A stretch of DNA of 64,000 nucleotides from Marinobacter sp. LV10R510-11A. Lineage in GTDB: Bacteria > Pseudomonadota > Gammaproteobacteria > Pseudomonadales > Oleiphilaceae. This document shows positions 39,338 through 52,834 of this stretch, piece by piece; the stretch's first letter is position 1, and the number at the start of each line of letters is the position of its first letter. The notes beneath the pieces are model-generated. The model was not told the DNA's origin, made no database searches, and saw nothing but the letters and a program-made list of their open reading frames with translations. The translations under genes and the position numbers were made by a program. Location of the stretch: the NCBI RefSeq assembly GCF_900215155.1, contig NZ_LT907980.1, positions 2,294,001 to 2,358,000 on the forward strand, in the 5' to 3' direction.

Positions 39338-40146
39338 CAGTTTTTGACCAAAGGTTTAAGCTGTTGCCACAAAGAGCGTTTCAGGCCCGGGTTGCTGGCA
39401 AGCTCTGTCAGGGAGTGTTCAGATTCAATATCGGGAGCTCGTTCAAGAACCTCAGCCAGCCAGCCGTTGCTTGCACCTGCACCCTCTAGGCGACCTAGAA
39501 CAACCACTGTTTTGCCGCTGGCACTGCTAAGAACCTGCGCCATAACGGATTTTAGATCAGCCAAAGAGCTTCCCGGCACAAGGCGATTATTGAACACCGG
39601 CCAGTGAATCCATTCCGGGCCGCCCGGCCGTTCCTCGCCAAGGCTTTTCAATATATTGGTAGCAAGAGTTTCCTGCAGGCGCAGGCTTGCTTCTTTGGAG
39701 ATATGCGCTACAAGAATGTGCCGATCGCATGGAAATATCCCCAAACTCAGGTTAAATGTCTGAGCAGTGTTCGCCTGGGACTCCTGTGCTGCCGGAACAT
39801 TATTTTCAGAACCTTCTGGGGGCGGATCTGCGGCCACAGACGGCTGCCGCTCTTGGGGCTCTTTGTCTGACGCCGGCTCTTTCTTGATCTCCATCAATGC
39901 TTGGAGGCTGGCAATTCGCTGGATTCCCCGCTGATTAGCCTCGGATGGCGGCGGTGCGGTCTTAGGTTTTGCAGACAACCCGGCAACGGGAACCTCCCCG
40001 AGTACAGGTTGTCGCACCGGCTCGTCCGGCTCCGGAAACTGAAACTCCGGGCTAGGTGCAGCTCCTGGCAAAGGTTCACGCGCATACCATAGACGGATGC
40101 CCGCAACACCGAGGTAGAACTGCCTCTGTGCCTCAGTGTGTATCAT
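39337..40146 (-). CDS. holD: HolD-like protein (candidate DNA polymerase III psi subunit) with long inserted linker
   Basis: A protein of 269 residues, about twice the size of E. coli HolD. Residues 6-22 (AQRQFYLGVAGIRLWYA) resemble the HolD N-terminal peptide that binds the clamp-loader collar, and residues 246-264 (LTELASNPGLKRSLWQQLK) resemble the HolD C-terminal LRANPTARAALWQQ block. Between them, residues 29-130 are rich in Pro, Glu and Gln and look disordered, and 131-245 look like a folded domain. It sits directly before rimI with a TGATG overlap, as holD does in enterics. It begins at once after the leuA stop (TGAATG). The assignment is my inference; no specific catalytic motif is seen. 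Confidence 0.6.
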   Translation of the reverse strand: MIHTEAQRQFYLGVAGIRLWYAREPLPGAAPSPEFQFPEPDEPVRQPVLGEVPVAGLSAKPKTAPPPSEANQRGIQRIASLQALMEIKKEPASDKEPQERQPSVAADPPPEGSENNVPAAQESQANTAQTFNLSLGIFPCDRHILVAHISKEASLRLQETLATNILKSLGEERPGGPEWIHWPVFNNRLVPGSSLADLKSVMAQVLSSASGKTVVVLGRLEGAGASNGWLAEVLERAPDIESEHSLTELASNPGLKRSLWQQLKPLVKN

Positions 40147-41697
40147 TCAAACATCCGCAACCTGTGGGTGATGCCGAATGCCACCGCGGCTGATCAGGTT
40201 AAGCGCTTCAATGTAGGCCTTGGCTGAGGCAATAATAATATCTGTATCCGCGCCCACGCCGTTTACAATCCGCCCACCACGCTCCAACCTCACCGTTACT
40301 TCACCCTGAGAGTCTGTACCACTGGTAATGTTGTTCACTGAGTAGAGCTGCAGGTTACAACCAGAATCGACCAGCGATTCAATGGCTTTGAACGTCGCAT
40401 CCACGGGGCCACTGCCTTCGGCTTCTACCTTATGCTCTTTTCCGTCCATTGTTAGCGTCAGAACGGCCTTTGGCATTACGCCTGTTTCAGAGCACACCTG
40501 AAGACACACTAGGCCATAACGGCCTTCTTCGTCCTTCTGCCGGGTGTCGCTCGCAATCGCCTGAAGGTCTTCGTCAAAAATTTCATGTTTCAGATCAGCT
40601 AATGCCTTGAACCGAGTAAACGCTTCATTCAGCTCCGTTTCGGTTTCAAACTGAATCCCCAATTCCAATAACCTAGTACGGAAAGCATTGCGACCGGAGT
40701 GTTTGCCAAGCACCAAACTGTTTGTGTGCCAGCCAACATCCTCCGCCCGCATAATCTCATAGGTTTCACGATGCTTAAGCACACCATCCTGGTGAATACC
40801 CGACTCATGAGCAAACGCGTTTGCTCCCACAATGGCCTTGTTCGGCTGCACTGGGAAACCCGTAATCGTTGAAACAAGCCGCGAGGCTGGCACGATATGA
40901 CGGCTATCTATCCGGGTATCTATTTTGAACAGATCCTGTCGAGTGCGAACGGCCATCACAATCTCTTCCAAAGACGCGTTGCCCGCACGCTCACCTAGCC
41001 CGTTAATCGTGCACTCTACCTGCCGAGCGCCACGGGTCACAGCGGCCAATGAGTTTGCCACTGCAAGCCCTAGGTCGTTATGGCAATGCACGGAAAAAAC
41101 GGCGTTATCGGCATTGGGGATGCGGTTAAGAAGCTGATGAATGGTTTCGGCAAACTGCTCTGGAATCGCGTAGCCAACTGTATCCGGGATATTGATTGTA
41201 GTGGCACCTGCATCAATGGCGGCTTCGATAATCCGGCAAAGGAAATCTAGCTCCGAGCGGCCAGCATCTTCACAGGAAAACTCAACATCATCTACATGAC
41301 TTCGGGCGCGTTTTACAGACCGGACTGCCTGCTCAACTACGTCATCCGGCTGCATTTGCAGCTTGTGCTTCATATGGATAGGCGAGGTAGCAATAAACGT
41401 ATGGATGCGCCCTCGCTCAGCGGGGCGTATGGACTCTGCGGCACGGTCAATATCTTTATCCAGAGCGCGCGCGAGACTGCAGATTGTTGACCCTTTGATT
41501 GTCTCGGCTATGGACTTAATAGCATCGAAGTCACCCTGGCTTGCGATCGCGAAGCCAGCTTCAATGACATCCACACGAAGCTTCTCAAGAATCTTGGCAA
41601 TCCGAAGCTTTTCAGCTTTGTTCATGGTGGCACCGGGGCTTTGCTCACCATCCCGGAGCGTCGTATCAAAGATAACCAGATGATCGTTGCCAGACAT
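40147..41697 (-). CDS. leuA: 2-isopropylmalate synthase
   Basis: A protein of 516 residues, the long LeuA type. It condenses 2-oxoisovalerate with acetyl-CoA in the first committed step of leucine synthesis. The TIM barrel starts with [16 protein letters not shown]; the metal-site motif [12 protein letters not shown] and the [13 protein letters not shown] block follow. The C-terminal LeuA regulatory domain ([36 protein letters not shown]) binds leucine for feedback control. GGAG precedes the ATG. No leader peptide is seen upstream. It appears to head an operon with the HolD-like gene and rimI. Confidence 0.97.
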   Translation of the reverse strand: MSGNDHLVIFDTTLRDGEQSPGATMNKAEKLRIAKILEKLRVDVIEAGFAIASQGDFDAIKSIAETIKGSTICSLARALDKDIDRAAESIRPAERGRIHTFIATSPIHMKHKLQMQPDDVVEQAVRSVKRARSHVDDVEFSCEDAGRSELDFLCRIIEAAIDAGATTINIPDTVGYAIPEQFAETIHQLLNRIPNADNAVFSVHCHNDLGLAVANSLAAVTRGARQVECTINGLGERAGNASLEEIVMAVRTRQDLFKIDTRIDSRHIVPASRLVSTITGFPVQPNKAIVGANAFAHESGIHQDGVLKHRETYEIMRAEDVGWHTNSLVLGKHSGRNAFRTRLLELGIQFETETELNEAFTRFKALADLKHEIFDEDLQAIASDTRQKDEEGRYGLVCLQVCSETGVMPKAVLTLTMDGKEHKVEAEGSGPVDATFKAIESLVDSGCNLQLYSVNNITSGTDSQGEVTVRLERGGRIVNGVGADTDIIIASAKAYIEALNLISRGGIRHHPQVADV

Positions 41698-41733
41698 TGA
41701 AGTGCTCCATATCGCATTTGGTTTTGTGCAGAC

Positions 41734-41762
41734 AGTATATCACTGGGAGGTATAAGGAGCAG
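41734..41762 (-). promoter_or_regulatory. Candidate promoter of leuA
   Basis: On the minus strand a good -10 TATACT (41734-41739) lies 17 bases downstream of a weak -35 CTGCTC (41757-41762), about 40 bases before the leuA start codon. Confidence 0.4.
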
Positions 41763-41800
41763 CGCCCCCACTACACTGCATACTAAATTCGAAGCAAAAA

Positions 41801-41831
41801 AAAGCCCCTGCAGAACTTCTGCAAGGGCTTT
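41801..41831 (-). terminator. rRNA operon terminator
   Basis: On the minus strand AGCCC-T-TGCAGA pairs with TCTGCA-G-GGGCT (one mismatch in the stem), followed by TTTTTTTT. It lies about 11 bases after the 5S 3' end. Confidence 0.88.
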
Positions 41832-41841
41832 AAAAATTAAG

Positions 41842-41960
41842 AGTCTGACGATGACCTACTCTCACATGGGCAAATGCCACACTACCATCGGCGCAGGCCT
41901 GTTTCACTTCTGAGTTCGAGATGGGATCAGGTGGTTCCAAGCCGCTATGGTCGTCAGACA
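41842..41960 (-). rRNA. rrf: 5S ribosomal RNA
   Basis: About 119 bases. Terminal helix TGTCTGACGA / TCGTCAGACT, with the universal loop CCATCTCGAACTCAGAAGTGAAAC and the GCCGATGGTAGTGTG block. It lies 97 bases after the 23S end. Confidence 0.97.
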
Positions 41961-42039
41961 AAACGGTTGATCACTGGGGGATGAGATAGAACTGGCTTTT
42001 TAGGCCGTGATATTGATTTTTTCGTTGCGATATCCGCAA

Positions 42040-42057
42040 TTGTCTTGGGTGTTATAT

Positions 42058-42065
<8 letters not shown>
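42040..42065. repeat. Left arm of the 23S processing stem
   Basis: This segment is complementary to 44943-44969 with one bulged base and one mismatch, forming a long stem around 23S, the expected RNase III substrate. Confidence 0.8.
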
Positions 42066-44942
<2,877 letters not shown>

Positions 44943-44950
<8 letters not shown>

Positions 44951-44969
44951 ATATAACCCCAAGACAACT
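44943..44969. repeat. Right arm of the 23S processing stem
   Basis: Pairs with 42040-42065. Together the two arms enclose the mature 23S ends. Confidence 0.8.
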
Positions 44970-45257
44970 GCTCTCCATGGATCAACATCCTGGTAAACCA
45001 GGGGGCCAATACGTGGAGACAGTGCCTTGACGTGATATAACAACCACTTCAACGACAACACCGGATAACGCTTGAAAAAATCGTTATCACATTGAACACT
45101 TTCTCTCGGAGATTATGAGAAAAAGTCTTCGTGTTCTATCTCATCCAATTTGTTAAAGAGCAAATCTGACCCAGTGATCAGAAAGAAAAACTTCAGACTT
45201 AGCAGACGCTAAACTGAAATACTTGTTTCTGTACACTGACCGAAGTCAGGTAAATAA
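44951..45257 (-). other. Spacer between tRNA-Ala and 23S
   Basis: About 307 bases of internal transcribed spacer. It holds one arm of the 23S processing stem next to 23S and a boxA site at 45151-45162. No gene is supported. Confidence 0.85.
45151..45162 (-). promoter_or_regulatory. boxA antitermination site before 23S
   Basis: TGCTCTTTAACA on the minus strand matches the rRNA boxA that recruits NusB/S10 and prevents Rho termination. Confidence 0.85.
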
Positions 45258-45333
45258 TGGTGGAGCTAAGCAGGATCGAACTGCTGACCTCCTGCGTGCA
45301 AGGCAGGCGCTCTCCCAGCTGAGCTATAGCCCC
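45258..45333 (-). tRNA. tRNA-Ala (anticodon TGC)
   Basis: 76 bases with encoded CCA. It has acceptor GGGGCTA / TAGCTCC (with one G-T pair), anticodon loop CTTGCACG and T-loop GTTCGATCC. It lies between tRNA-Ile and 23S in the rRNA spacer. Confidence 0.97.
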
Positions 45334-45336
45334 ATT

Positions 45337-45413
<77 letters not shown>

Positions 45414-45623
45414 GATTATCACGTCATCTTGTTGTGCCTGGACTGCGTTGCGACTCTCGCTCAGTTAGTCACGTACTAATGTACGCTCCCGTCTTCGCTC
45501 CATCCGCGCCTTGCCAGACTCAACAATCTGTCGCGCTAATTCAGCGGGTCGGTCGAGACCCTTGCTCTCTTTACAATTAACCAAGTAATTCGTGTGGACT
45601 CTGACCGAAGCTTCAACTTCGTT
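45414..45623 (-). other. Spacer between 16S and tRNA-Ile, with a palindromic segment
   Basis: About 210 bases. The left arm of the 16S processing stem lies at 45575-45596. A segment around 45440-45520 contains CGTACTAATGTACG (5-bp arms, 4-base loop) inside a longer stretch with repeated CTCGCT/TTCGCTC words, possibly a dispersed repeat. No gene is supported. Confidence 0.7.
45575..45596. repeat. Left arm of the 16S processing stem
   Basis: A 22-base segment perfectly complementary to 47269-47290, on the other side of 16S. It marks the RNase III stem that releases pre-16S. Confidence 0.9.
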
Positions 45624-47163
<1,540 letters not shown>

Positions 47164-47268
47164 AAATCATACAAGATCCGAAGATCTCAATTCTTGCTCA
47201 AGACAAAACTCAATGTTCGACGAGTCGCTTGCCTTGGTATTTCTTGTCGAAATACTCCAGCCAGCGCC

Positions 47269-47290
47269 CACACGAATTACTTGGTTAATT
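47269..47290. repeat. Right arm of the 16S processing stem
   Basis: Perfect 22-base complement of 45575-45596; directly adjoins the leader boxA. Confidence 0.9.
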
Positions 47291-47301
47291 TGTTAAAGAG
47301 C
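47291..47301 (-). promoter_or_regulatory. boxA antitermination site in the rRNA leader
   Basis: GCTCTTTAACA on the minus strand, between promoter P2 and the 16S 5' end. Confidence 0.85.
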
Positions 47302-47331
47302 GTTTGAGCCGTGGCTCAATCAAGGAGGCGA

Positions 47332-47359
47332 ATTATACATCGTTTCGCTACCCTGTCAA
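47332..47359 (-). promoter_or_regulatory. rRNA promoter P2
   Basis: Perfect consensus boxes on the minus strand: TTGACA (47354-47359) and TATAAT (47332-47337) with a 16-base spacer, the spacing usual for rRNA promoters. Confidence 0.88.
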
Positions 47360-47463
47360 CCGTTATCTCGAAGAAAGCTTAAATCGTTTTCTTCAACACT
47401 TTCAAACAGTTAACTCTCTCAAAACACCCCGCTGTTCTGGCGTATCCCTCAAGCGAGATGCGC

Positions 47464-47491
47464 ATTCTACAGAGCTGGGCGAAGGTGTCAA
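47464..47491 (-). promoter_or_regulatory. rRNA promoter P1 with GC-rich discriminator
   Basis: TTGACA (47486-47491) and TAGAAT (47464-47469) with a 16-base spacer on the minus strand. GCGC directly follows the -10, the discriminator type linked to stringent (ppGpp) control. An A/T-rich stretch upstream may be an UP element. Confidence 0.82.
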
Positions 47492-47588
47492 CGGCCAATC
47501 TCAGCTAATTCTAAACTCTCTCGGTTTCCACCTATCAATATGGTGAAAACCGCTCAAAAATCACACTATTACGCAAAACTCCAGAGCG

Positions 47589-48440
47589 CTAGTCCTTAGC
47601 CTTGGTGGGACGACGCAGCTTGTCACGGAACAATGCACGAACCGGCCCCGACAACGCATAGATCAGAAAGCCGGTAAACAGCACGGTTGCTGGATCTAGC
47701 GCAATCACTACAAGGATCAAGACAACAAGCAATATAGCCGCGAACGGCACACGGCCACGGAGATCGAGATCCTTAAAACTACGATAGAGCACATTACTAA
47801 CCATCAGCATACCCGTACCACCAACAACCACTACAGTGAGAAAGGTAAGCCACGCAGATGGCTCAAATGCATTAAAGCACCACACCAAGCCTGCAACACA
47901 CGCTGCCGCCGCAGGGCTAGGCAATCCAACGAAGAACTTCTTATCTACAGAACCAATCTGCGTGTTGAATCGCGCAAGACGAAGGGCCGCACAAGCCACA
48001 TATATGAAGGTAATCGCCCAACCGATTTTATCTAGCCCATTCAGGGACCAGAAAAACGCAACAAACCCGGGCGCGACACCAAACGCCACCATATCCGCGA
48101 GGCTGTCGTACTCTTCGCCAAATTTGCTCTGTGTATTGGTCATACGAGCCACGCGCCCATCAAGCCCATCTAAGATCATGGACACAAAAATCGCAATCGC
48201 AGCGTTGTCGTAAACCCCGCCTGCCGCCGACACGATGGCGTAGAAGCCAGAGAACAAAGAGGCTGTTGTCAGAGCATTTGGCAGAAGATATATCCCCTTC
48301 CTGCGCACTGACGCCCCCTCAACAAACTCTTCCTCTACCACTTCACCGGGCTCGATATCGCATTCCGCCGCGGACTTTGAGGAAGTCTCTGGATCGCTGT
48401 CTTTGGAGCTCATCTCGGCACTTTTTCTTTTTTCAGTCAT
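47589..48440 (-). CDS. pssA: CDP-diacylglycerol--serine O-phosphatidyltransferase
   Basis: A protein of 283 residues. A hydrophilic acidic N-terminus of about 50 residues precedes several membrane helices. The CDP-alcohol phosphotransferase motif is intact: DGLDGRVARMTNTQSKFGEEYDSLAD. It makes phosphatidylserine, the precursor of phosphatidylethanolamine. The membrane type of PssA is meant here, as in Bacillus and Pseudomonas, not the PLD-like E. coli enzyme. The ATG at 48440 follows GGAG. Its 3' end lies next to the rRNA promoters. Confidence 0.93.
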   Translation of the reverse strand: MTEKRKSAEMSSKDSDPETSSKSAAECDIEPGEVVEEEFVEGASVRRKGIYLLPNALTTASLFSGFYAIVSAAGGVYDNAAIAIFVSMILDGLDGRVARMTNTQSKFGEEYDSLADMVAFGVAPGFVAFFWSLNGLDKIGWAITFIYVACAALRLARFNTQIGSVDKKFFVGLPSPAAAACVAGLVWCFNAFEPSAWLTFLTVVVVGGTGMLMVSNVLYRSFKDLDLRGRVPFAAILLVVLILVVIALDPATVLFTGFLIYALSGPVRALFRDKLRRPTKAKD

Positions 48441-48477
48441 TCCCACTACTCCGGAAAGCATTTGGGCAAAGTATATA

Positions 48478-48505
48478 CGAAAAACGCGGCCACCCGGGCC
48501 GCGTT
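48478..48505 (-). terminator. Rho-independent terminator of ilvC
   Basis: On the minus strand ACGCGGCC and GGCCGCGT form an 8-bp stem around a 5-base loop, followed by TTTTT. It lies 25 bases after the ilvC stop. Confidence 0.88.
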
Positions 48506-48529
48506 TTGTTAAACCAAGCTTAACTCCGC

Positions 48530-49558
<1,029 letters not shown>

Positions 49559-49611
49559 TTATTTGTGATGGCCTTTCAGGAGGCCAAAGCGTTCATAATA
49601 TATAAAATAGT

Positions 49612-50103
49612 TTAAAGGCTTAAAACCTTTTCGCCTCTGGCGATCCCGGAAACACCCGAGCGCACCACTTCGAGCACCCCCGAGGTGCCAATAGCCTGAA
49701 TAAAGCCATCTAGCTTTTCGCTGTCGCCCGCCAACTGAACGGTGTAAATCGAGCTGGTGACATCAACAATCTGGCCCCGAAATATATCCACGGTGCGCTT
49801 GATTTCAGAACGCTGGGAACCGGTTGCTTTCAGCTTGACCAGCATCAACTCCCGCTCTATATGGGGGCCTTCAGTCAGATCCACCAGCTTGACCACTTCA
49901 ACAAGCTTATTGAGCTGCTTGGTGATTTGCTCAATCACCCGGTCCGAGCCAGATGTTGTAACCGTCAACCGAGACAAGGTTTCGTCTTCGGTCGGCGCCA
50001 CGGTCAACGTCTCGATGTTGTAGTTTCGCTGTGAAAACAGCCCAACGACACGGGACAGCGCGCCAGGTTCGTTTTCAAGCAACACAGAAATGATTCGACG
50101 CAT
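49612..50103 (-). CDS. ilvH: Acetolactate synthase small (regulatory) subunit
   Basis: A protein of 163 residues from the ATG at 50103, with GGAGAGGG upstream. It opens with an ACT domain (MRRIISVLLENEPGALSRVVGLFSQRNYNIETLTV) that binds valine for feedback inhibition, followed by the C-terminal domain (VDVTSSIYTVQLAGDSEKLDGFIQAI). It starts two bases after the ilvI stop. Confidence 0.97.
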   Translation of the reverse strand: MRRIISVLLENEPGALSRVVGLFSQRNYNIETLTVAPTEDETLSRLTVTTSGSDRVIEQITKQLNKLVEVVKLVDLTEGPHIERELMLVKLKATGSQRSEIKRTVDIFRGQIVDVTSSIYTVQLAGDSEKLDGFIQAIGTSGVLEVVRSGVSGIARGEKVLSL

Positions 50104-50105
50104 GA

Positions 50106-51824
50106 TCACACCCTCTCCGTCTTGCTGAGCCACATATCGTTCATTTTTCCGCGGGCCACTTGCATCGGATACACATGTTCGGAAGGGTCCACCTTAATAT
50201 CCACGAAAACCAATCGATCCTTCATGGCCAGAGCTTCTTTTAGCTTCGACTCCAGGTCTTCTTTCTTATCGATCAGGATACCCACGTGACCATAGGCTTC
50301 CGCCAGCTTGACGAAGTCTGGCAAGGATTCCATATACGAATGCGAATGACGGGACTCGTAGTTCATGTCCTGCCACTGCCTCACCATTCCCAAAGATCCG
50401 TTGTTCAGGTTGATGATTTTCACCGGCAACTTGTACTGACTACAGGTGGACAGCTCCTGAATGTTCATCTGGATACTGCCTTCACCGGTAATACAAAGCA
50501 CTTCATGATCCGGATGGGTCAGTTTGACACCCATAGCCGCGGGAAAGCCAAAGCCCATGGTGCCGAGACCGCCGGAGTTGATCCAGCGGTTAGGCTTGTC
50601 AAACTTGTAGTATTGGGCTGCGAACATTTGGTGCTGCCCCACATCGGAGGTAACAAACGCATCTCCGTTAGTGAGGCGCCACAGCATTTCGACCACTTCT
50701 TGCGGCTTGATCACATCCGGGCTGGTTTCGTAACGCATACCATGGAATGCGCGCCATTCATCGATTTGCTTCCACCAAGACGCGATCGCCTCTGCATCCG
50801 GCTTTTCCTTGCTTTCTTTAACAAGCGCAAGCATTTCCTTAAGGACCGCGTCTACCGGCCCAACAATCGGAACATCTGCGTCGATTGTCTTGGAAATGGA
50901 CGCAGGATCAATATCGATGTGAATGATGCGGGCCCCGGGGCAGAACTTCTCCGTGGCATTGGTTACTCGGTCATCGAACCGGGCACCAACGCAGAGAATC
51001 AGATCCGAATGGTGCATCGCCATATTGGCTTCATAGGTGCCATGCATGCCAAGCCAGCCGAGGTGCTGTTTGTCGCTCGCTGGGTAACAACCAATGCCCA
51101 TGAGAGTATTGGTGATCGGATAACCCAGATTGCGCACCAACTCTGTCAGCTGCCCGGAGGCCTTACCCAAAATCACCCCGCCACCGGCATAGATAATGGG
51201 ACGGCGCGCCGCCAGCATCATATCTACCGCTTTTTTAATCTGGCCCGCGTGGCCGCGTATGGCTGGGTTGTAGGAGCGCAGCTTCACATTTTTAGGATAA
51301 GCGTATTCAAAACGCTCGTTCGGCGCAGTCATGTCCTTGGGTATATCCACAACAACGGGGCCCGGACGGCCGGTCGAGGCAATGTAATACGCCTTGCGGA
51401 TAGCGCCAGGAATCTCCGAAGGATGACGCACACTAAGATTGTGCTTAACCACAGGGCGGGAAACACCAATCATGTCGGTTTCTTGGAAAGCATCTTCACC
51501 AATTAGGGTAGATGCAACCTGCCCGCACAGAACCACCATGGGGATGGAGTCCATAAAAGCGGTGGCGATACCCGTAATGGTGTTGGTGGCTCCAGGGCCA
51601 GAGGTCACAAGCACGGTTCCTGGTAGCCCGGTAGCGCGAGCATAGCCGTCAGCCATGTGCACGGCTGCCTGCTCGTGCCTTACCAAAATATGCTTGACCT
51701 TGTCCTGTCTGAACAGCGCATCATATATATGAAGGGCTGCACCACCCGGATAGCCGTATATGTACTCGATCCCTTCATCCTGTAGGGAACGGATCAACAT
51801 TTCGGCGCCAGACAATAACTCCAC
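50106..51824 (-). CDS. ilvI: Acetolactate synthase large (catalytic) subunit
   Basis: A protein of 572 residues with a GTG start preceded by AGAGGG. It is a thiamine-diphosphate enzyme that joins two pyruvates, or pyruvate and 2-oxobutyrate. The catalytic Glu lies in [21 protein letters not shown], the FAD and middle domain in the centre, and the ThDP/metal motif in [34 protein letters not shown]. First gene of ilvI-ilvH-ilvC, behind a long leader. Confidence 0.97.
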   Translation of the reverse strand: MELLSGAEMLIRSLQDEGIEYIYGYPGGAALHIYDALFRQDKVKHILVRHEQAAVHMADGYARATGLPGTVLVTSGPGATNTITGIATAFMDSIPMVVLCGQVASTLIGEDAFQETDMIGVSRPVVKHNLSVRHPSEIPGAIRKAYYIASTGRPGPVVVDIPKDMTAPNERFEYAYPKNVKLRSYNPAIRGHAGQIKKAVDMMLAARRPIIYAGGGVILGKASGQLTELVRNLGYPITNTLMGIGCYPASDKQHLGWLGMHGTYEANMAMHHSDLILCVGARFDDRVTNATEKFCPGARIIHIDIDPASISKTIDADVPIVGPVDAVLKEMLALVKESKEKPDAEAIASWWKQIDEWRAFHGMRYETSPDVIKPQEVVEMLWRLTNGDAFVTSDVGQHQMFAAQYYKFDKPNRWINSGGLGTMGFGFPAAMGVKLTHPDHEVLCITGEGSIQMNIQELSTCSQYKLPVKIINLNNGSLGMVRQWQDMNYESRHSHSYMESLPDFVKLAEAYGHVGILIDKKEDLESKLKEALAMKDRLVFVDIKVDPSEHVYPMQVARGKMNDMWLSKTERV

Positions 51825-52113
51825 GATTTTCTACCCTCTTCTACGAGTGAATGAGCCGGGCACACGCCCGGTTGCCTGGATTCACGGTTTCCCTGCTTCT
51901 TGTGAAAGCGGAACCGGCTGCTGCTCCACACCTTGTAAGAGGTTGTCTCCTGGCCAGCCGCCCTCCTGAGGGTTGCGGAGAACGGCCAATCGACGGGTTG
52001 CGATGCAACCACTATTCCGCGACAGATGCGCGGCACGCTCAGTGTGGTAAATAACGGGGGATACTCGCACGGGATTGCCTGCCGTATTGACCCCAGTCTT
52101 CAGGCAATTAGCA
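51825..52113 (-). other. Long leader of ilvI with a GC-rich hairpin
   Basis: About 290 bases lie between the candidate promoter and the GTG start. A perfect stem CCGGGC-GTGT-GCCCGG (51856-51871) lies 32 bases before the start codon but lacks a U-run. I found no short open frame rich in Ile, Leu or Val that would serve as an attenuation peptide. Confidence 0.45.
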
Positions 52114-52141
52114 ATTCTGACAGCGCGAAACTCCCTGTCAA
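52114..52141 (-). promoter_or_regulatory. Candidate promoter of ilvIHC
   Basis: TTGACA (52136-52141) and CAGAAT (52114-52119) on the minus strand with a 16-base spacer. The -35 is perfect, the -10 matches at four of six positions. Confidence 0.45.
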
Positions 52142-52306
52142 TAGCCGCTGTTGCTTTGTGTGTTCATACTGATGCAAGGTTTGCCATAATTATCCGCAAC
52201 TATTATTCACAATAAGGGTGCGGAGTTTTGAACCAGGCGGAAGAAAATGCTTCGCACAAATGGCATGATAGACACACGTAAAACAGAACACACCACGAGT
52301 AGAGCC

Positions 52307-52768
52307 ATGAACAAAACAACCCTGATGCTGACACTATTGATGGCCATAGCACCCGGCATGGCAATGAGCGCCTCCGTGTACAAATGGACGGATGAAAACG
52401 GCATAACCCATTTTGGTGATCGTCAACCTGTGGGGGCCAACTCTGAGACTGTCAACGTTCGCTCCGGCACCTCTACCGGAGGAAACAACCGGCCTAGCGC
52501 TCAGCAGCGCCTCGGTGAGCTTCAAGAGCAGCAACAGGCCGACGCTGAAAAAAAGCAGGAAACCACGGTAGAGACGGCCCGCAGAAAGCAGCGTGAAGCC
52601 AACTGCGAGACCGCTCTCTCGAACCTGAAGATCATAGAAGACAATGCCCGTATCCGGATTGAGGAAAACGGCGAAATGCGCTACCTGACCCCGGACGAGA
52701 TCGCCGAAAAGCGCAATAAATTGGAAGAGGTTACCGCTGAAAACTGCGAAGCTGATGCCCAGCAATAG
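52307..52768 (+). CDS. DUF4124 domain-containing exported protein
   Basis: A protein of 153 residues. A signal peptide (MNKTTLMLTLLMAIAPGMAMSA) is followed by a DUF4124 motif, SVYKWTDENGITHFGDRQP, at about 23-41, and then a Gln/Glu/Lys-rich region likely to form a coiled coil with two cysteines (CETALSN and ENCEAD) that may pair. The function of the family is unknown; it is common in marine gammaproteobacteria. It lies alone between ilvI (divergent) and clpB (convergent). The frame stays open upstream to 52247, but the signal peptide fixes the start. Confidence 0.85.
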   Translation: MNKTTLMLTLLMAIAPGMAMSASVYKWTDENGITHFGDRQPVGANSETVNVRSGTSTGGNNRPSAQQRLGELQEQQQADAEKKQETTVETARRKQREANCETALSNLKIIEDNARIRIEENGEMRYLTPDEIAEKRNKLEEVTAENCEADAQQ

Positions 52769-52787
52769 GCTTTAAGTCTAGTAAAAA

Positions 52788-52820
52788 TAAGGGGGCTGAA
52801 CCTAAGGCTCTGCCCCCTTA
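52788..52820 (-). terminator. Rho-independent terminator of clpB
   Basis: Stem TAAGGGGG / CCCCCTTA with a 17-base loop, followed by TTTTTAC on the minus strand. It also lies 20 bases after the DUF4124 gene stop on the other strand, where the U-run is missing. Confidence 0.75.
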
Positions 52821-52834
52821 CTTCCCTTCTTCAC

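Noticed and set aside
50286-51506. A 406-codon open frame on the plus strand opposite ilvI
   Set aside because: It lies wholly antisense to a clear acetolactate synthase gene. The translation has no recognisable domain and there is no ribosome site; long antisense frames are common in GC-rich coding sequence.
51794-52036. An 80-codon minus-strand frame overlapping the ilvI start, considered as a leader peptide
   Set aside because: It runs past the ilvI start, is not rich in Ile, Leu or Val, and does not end near an attenuator-type hairpin with a U-run.
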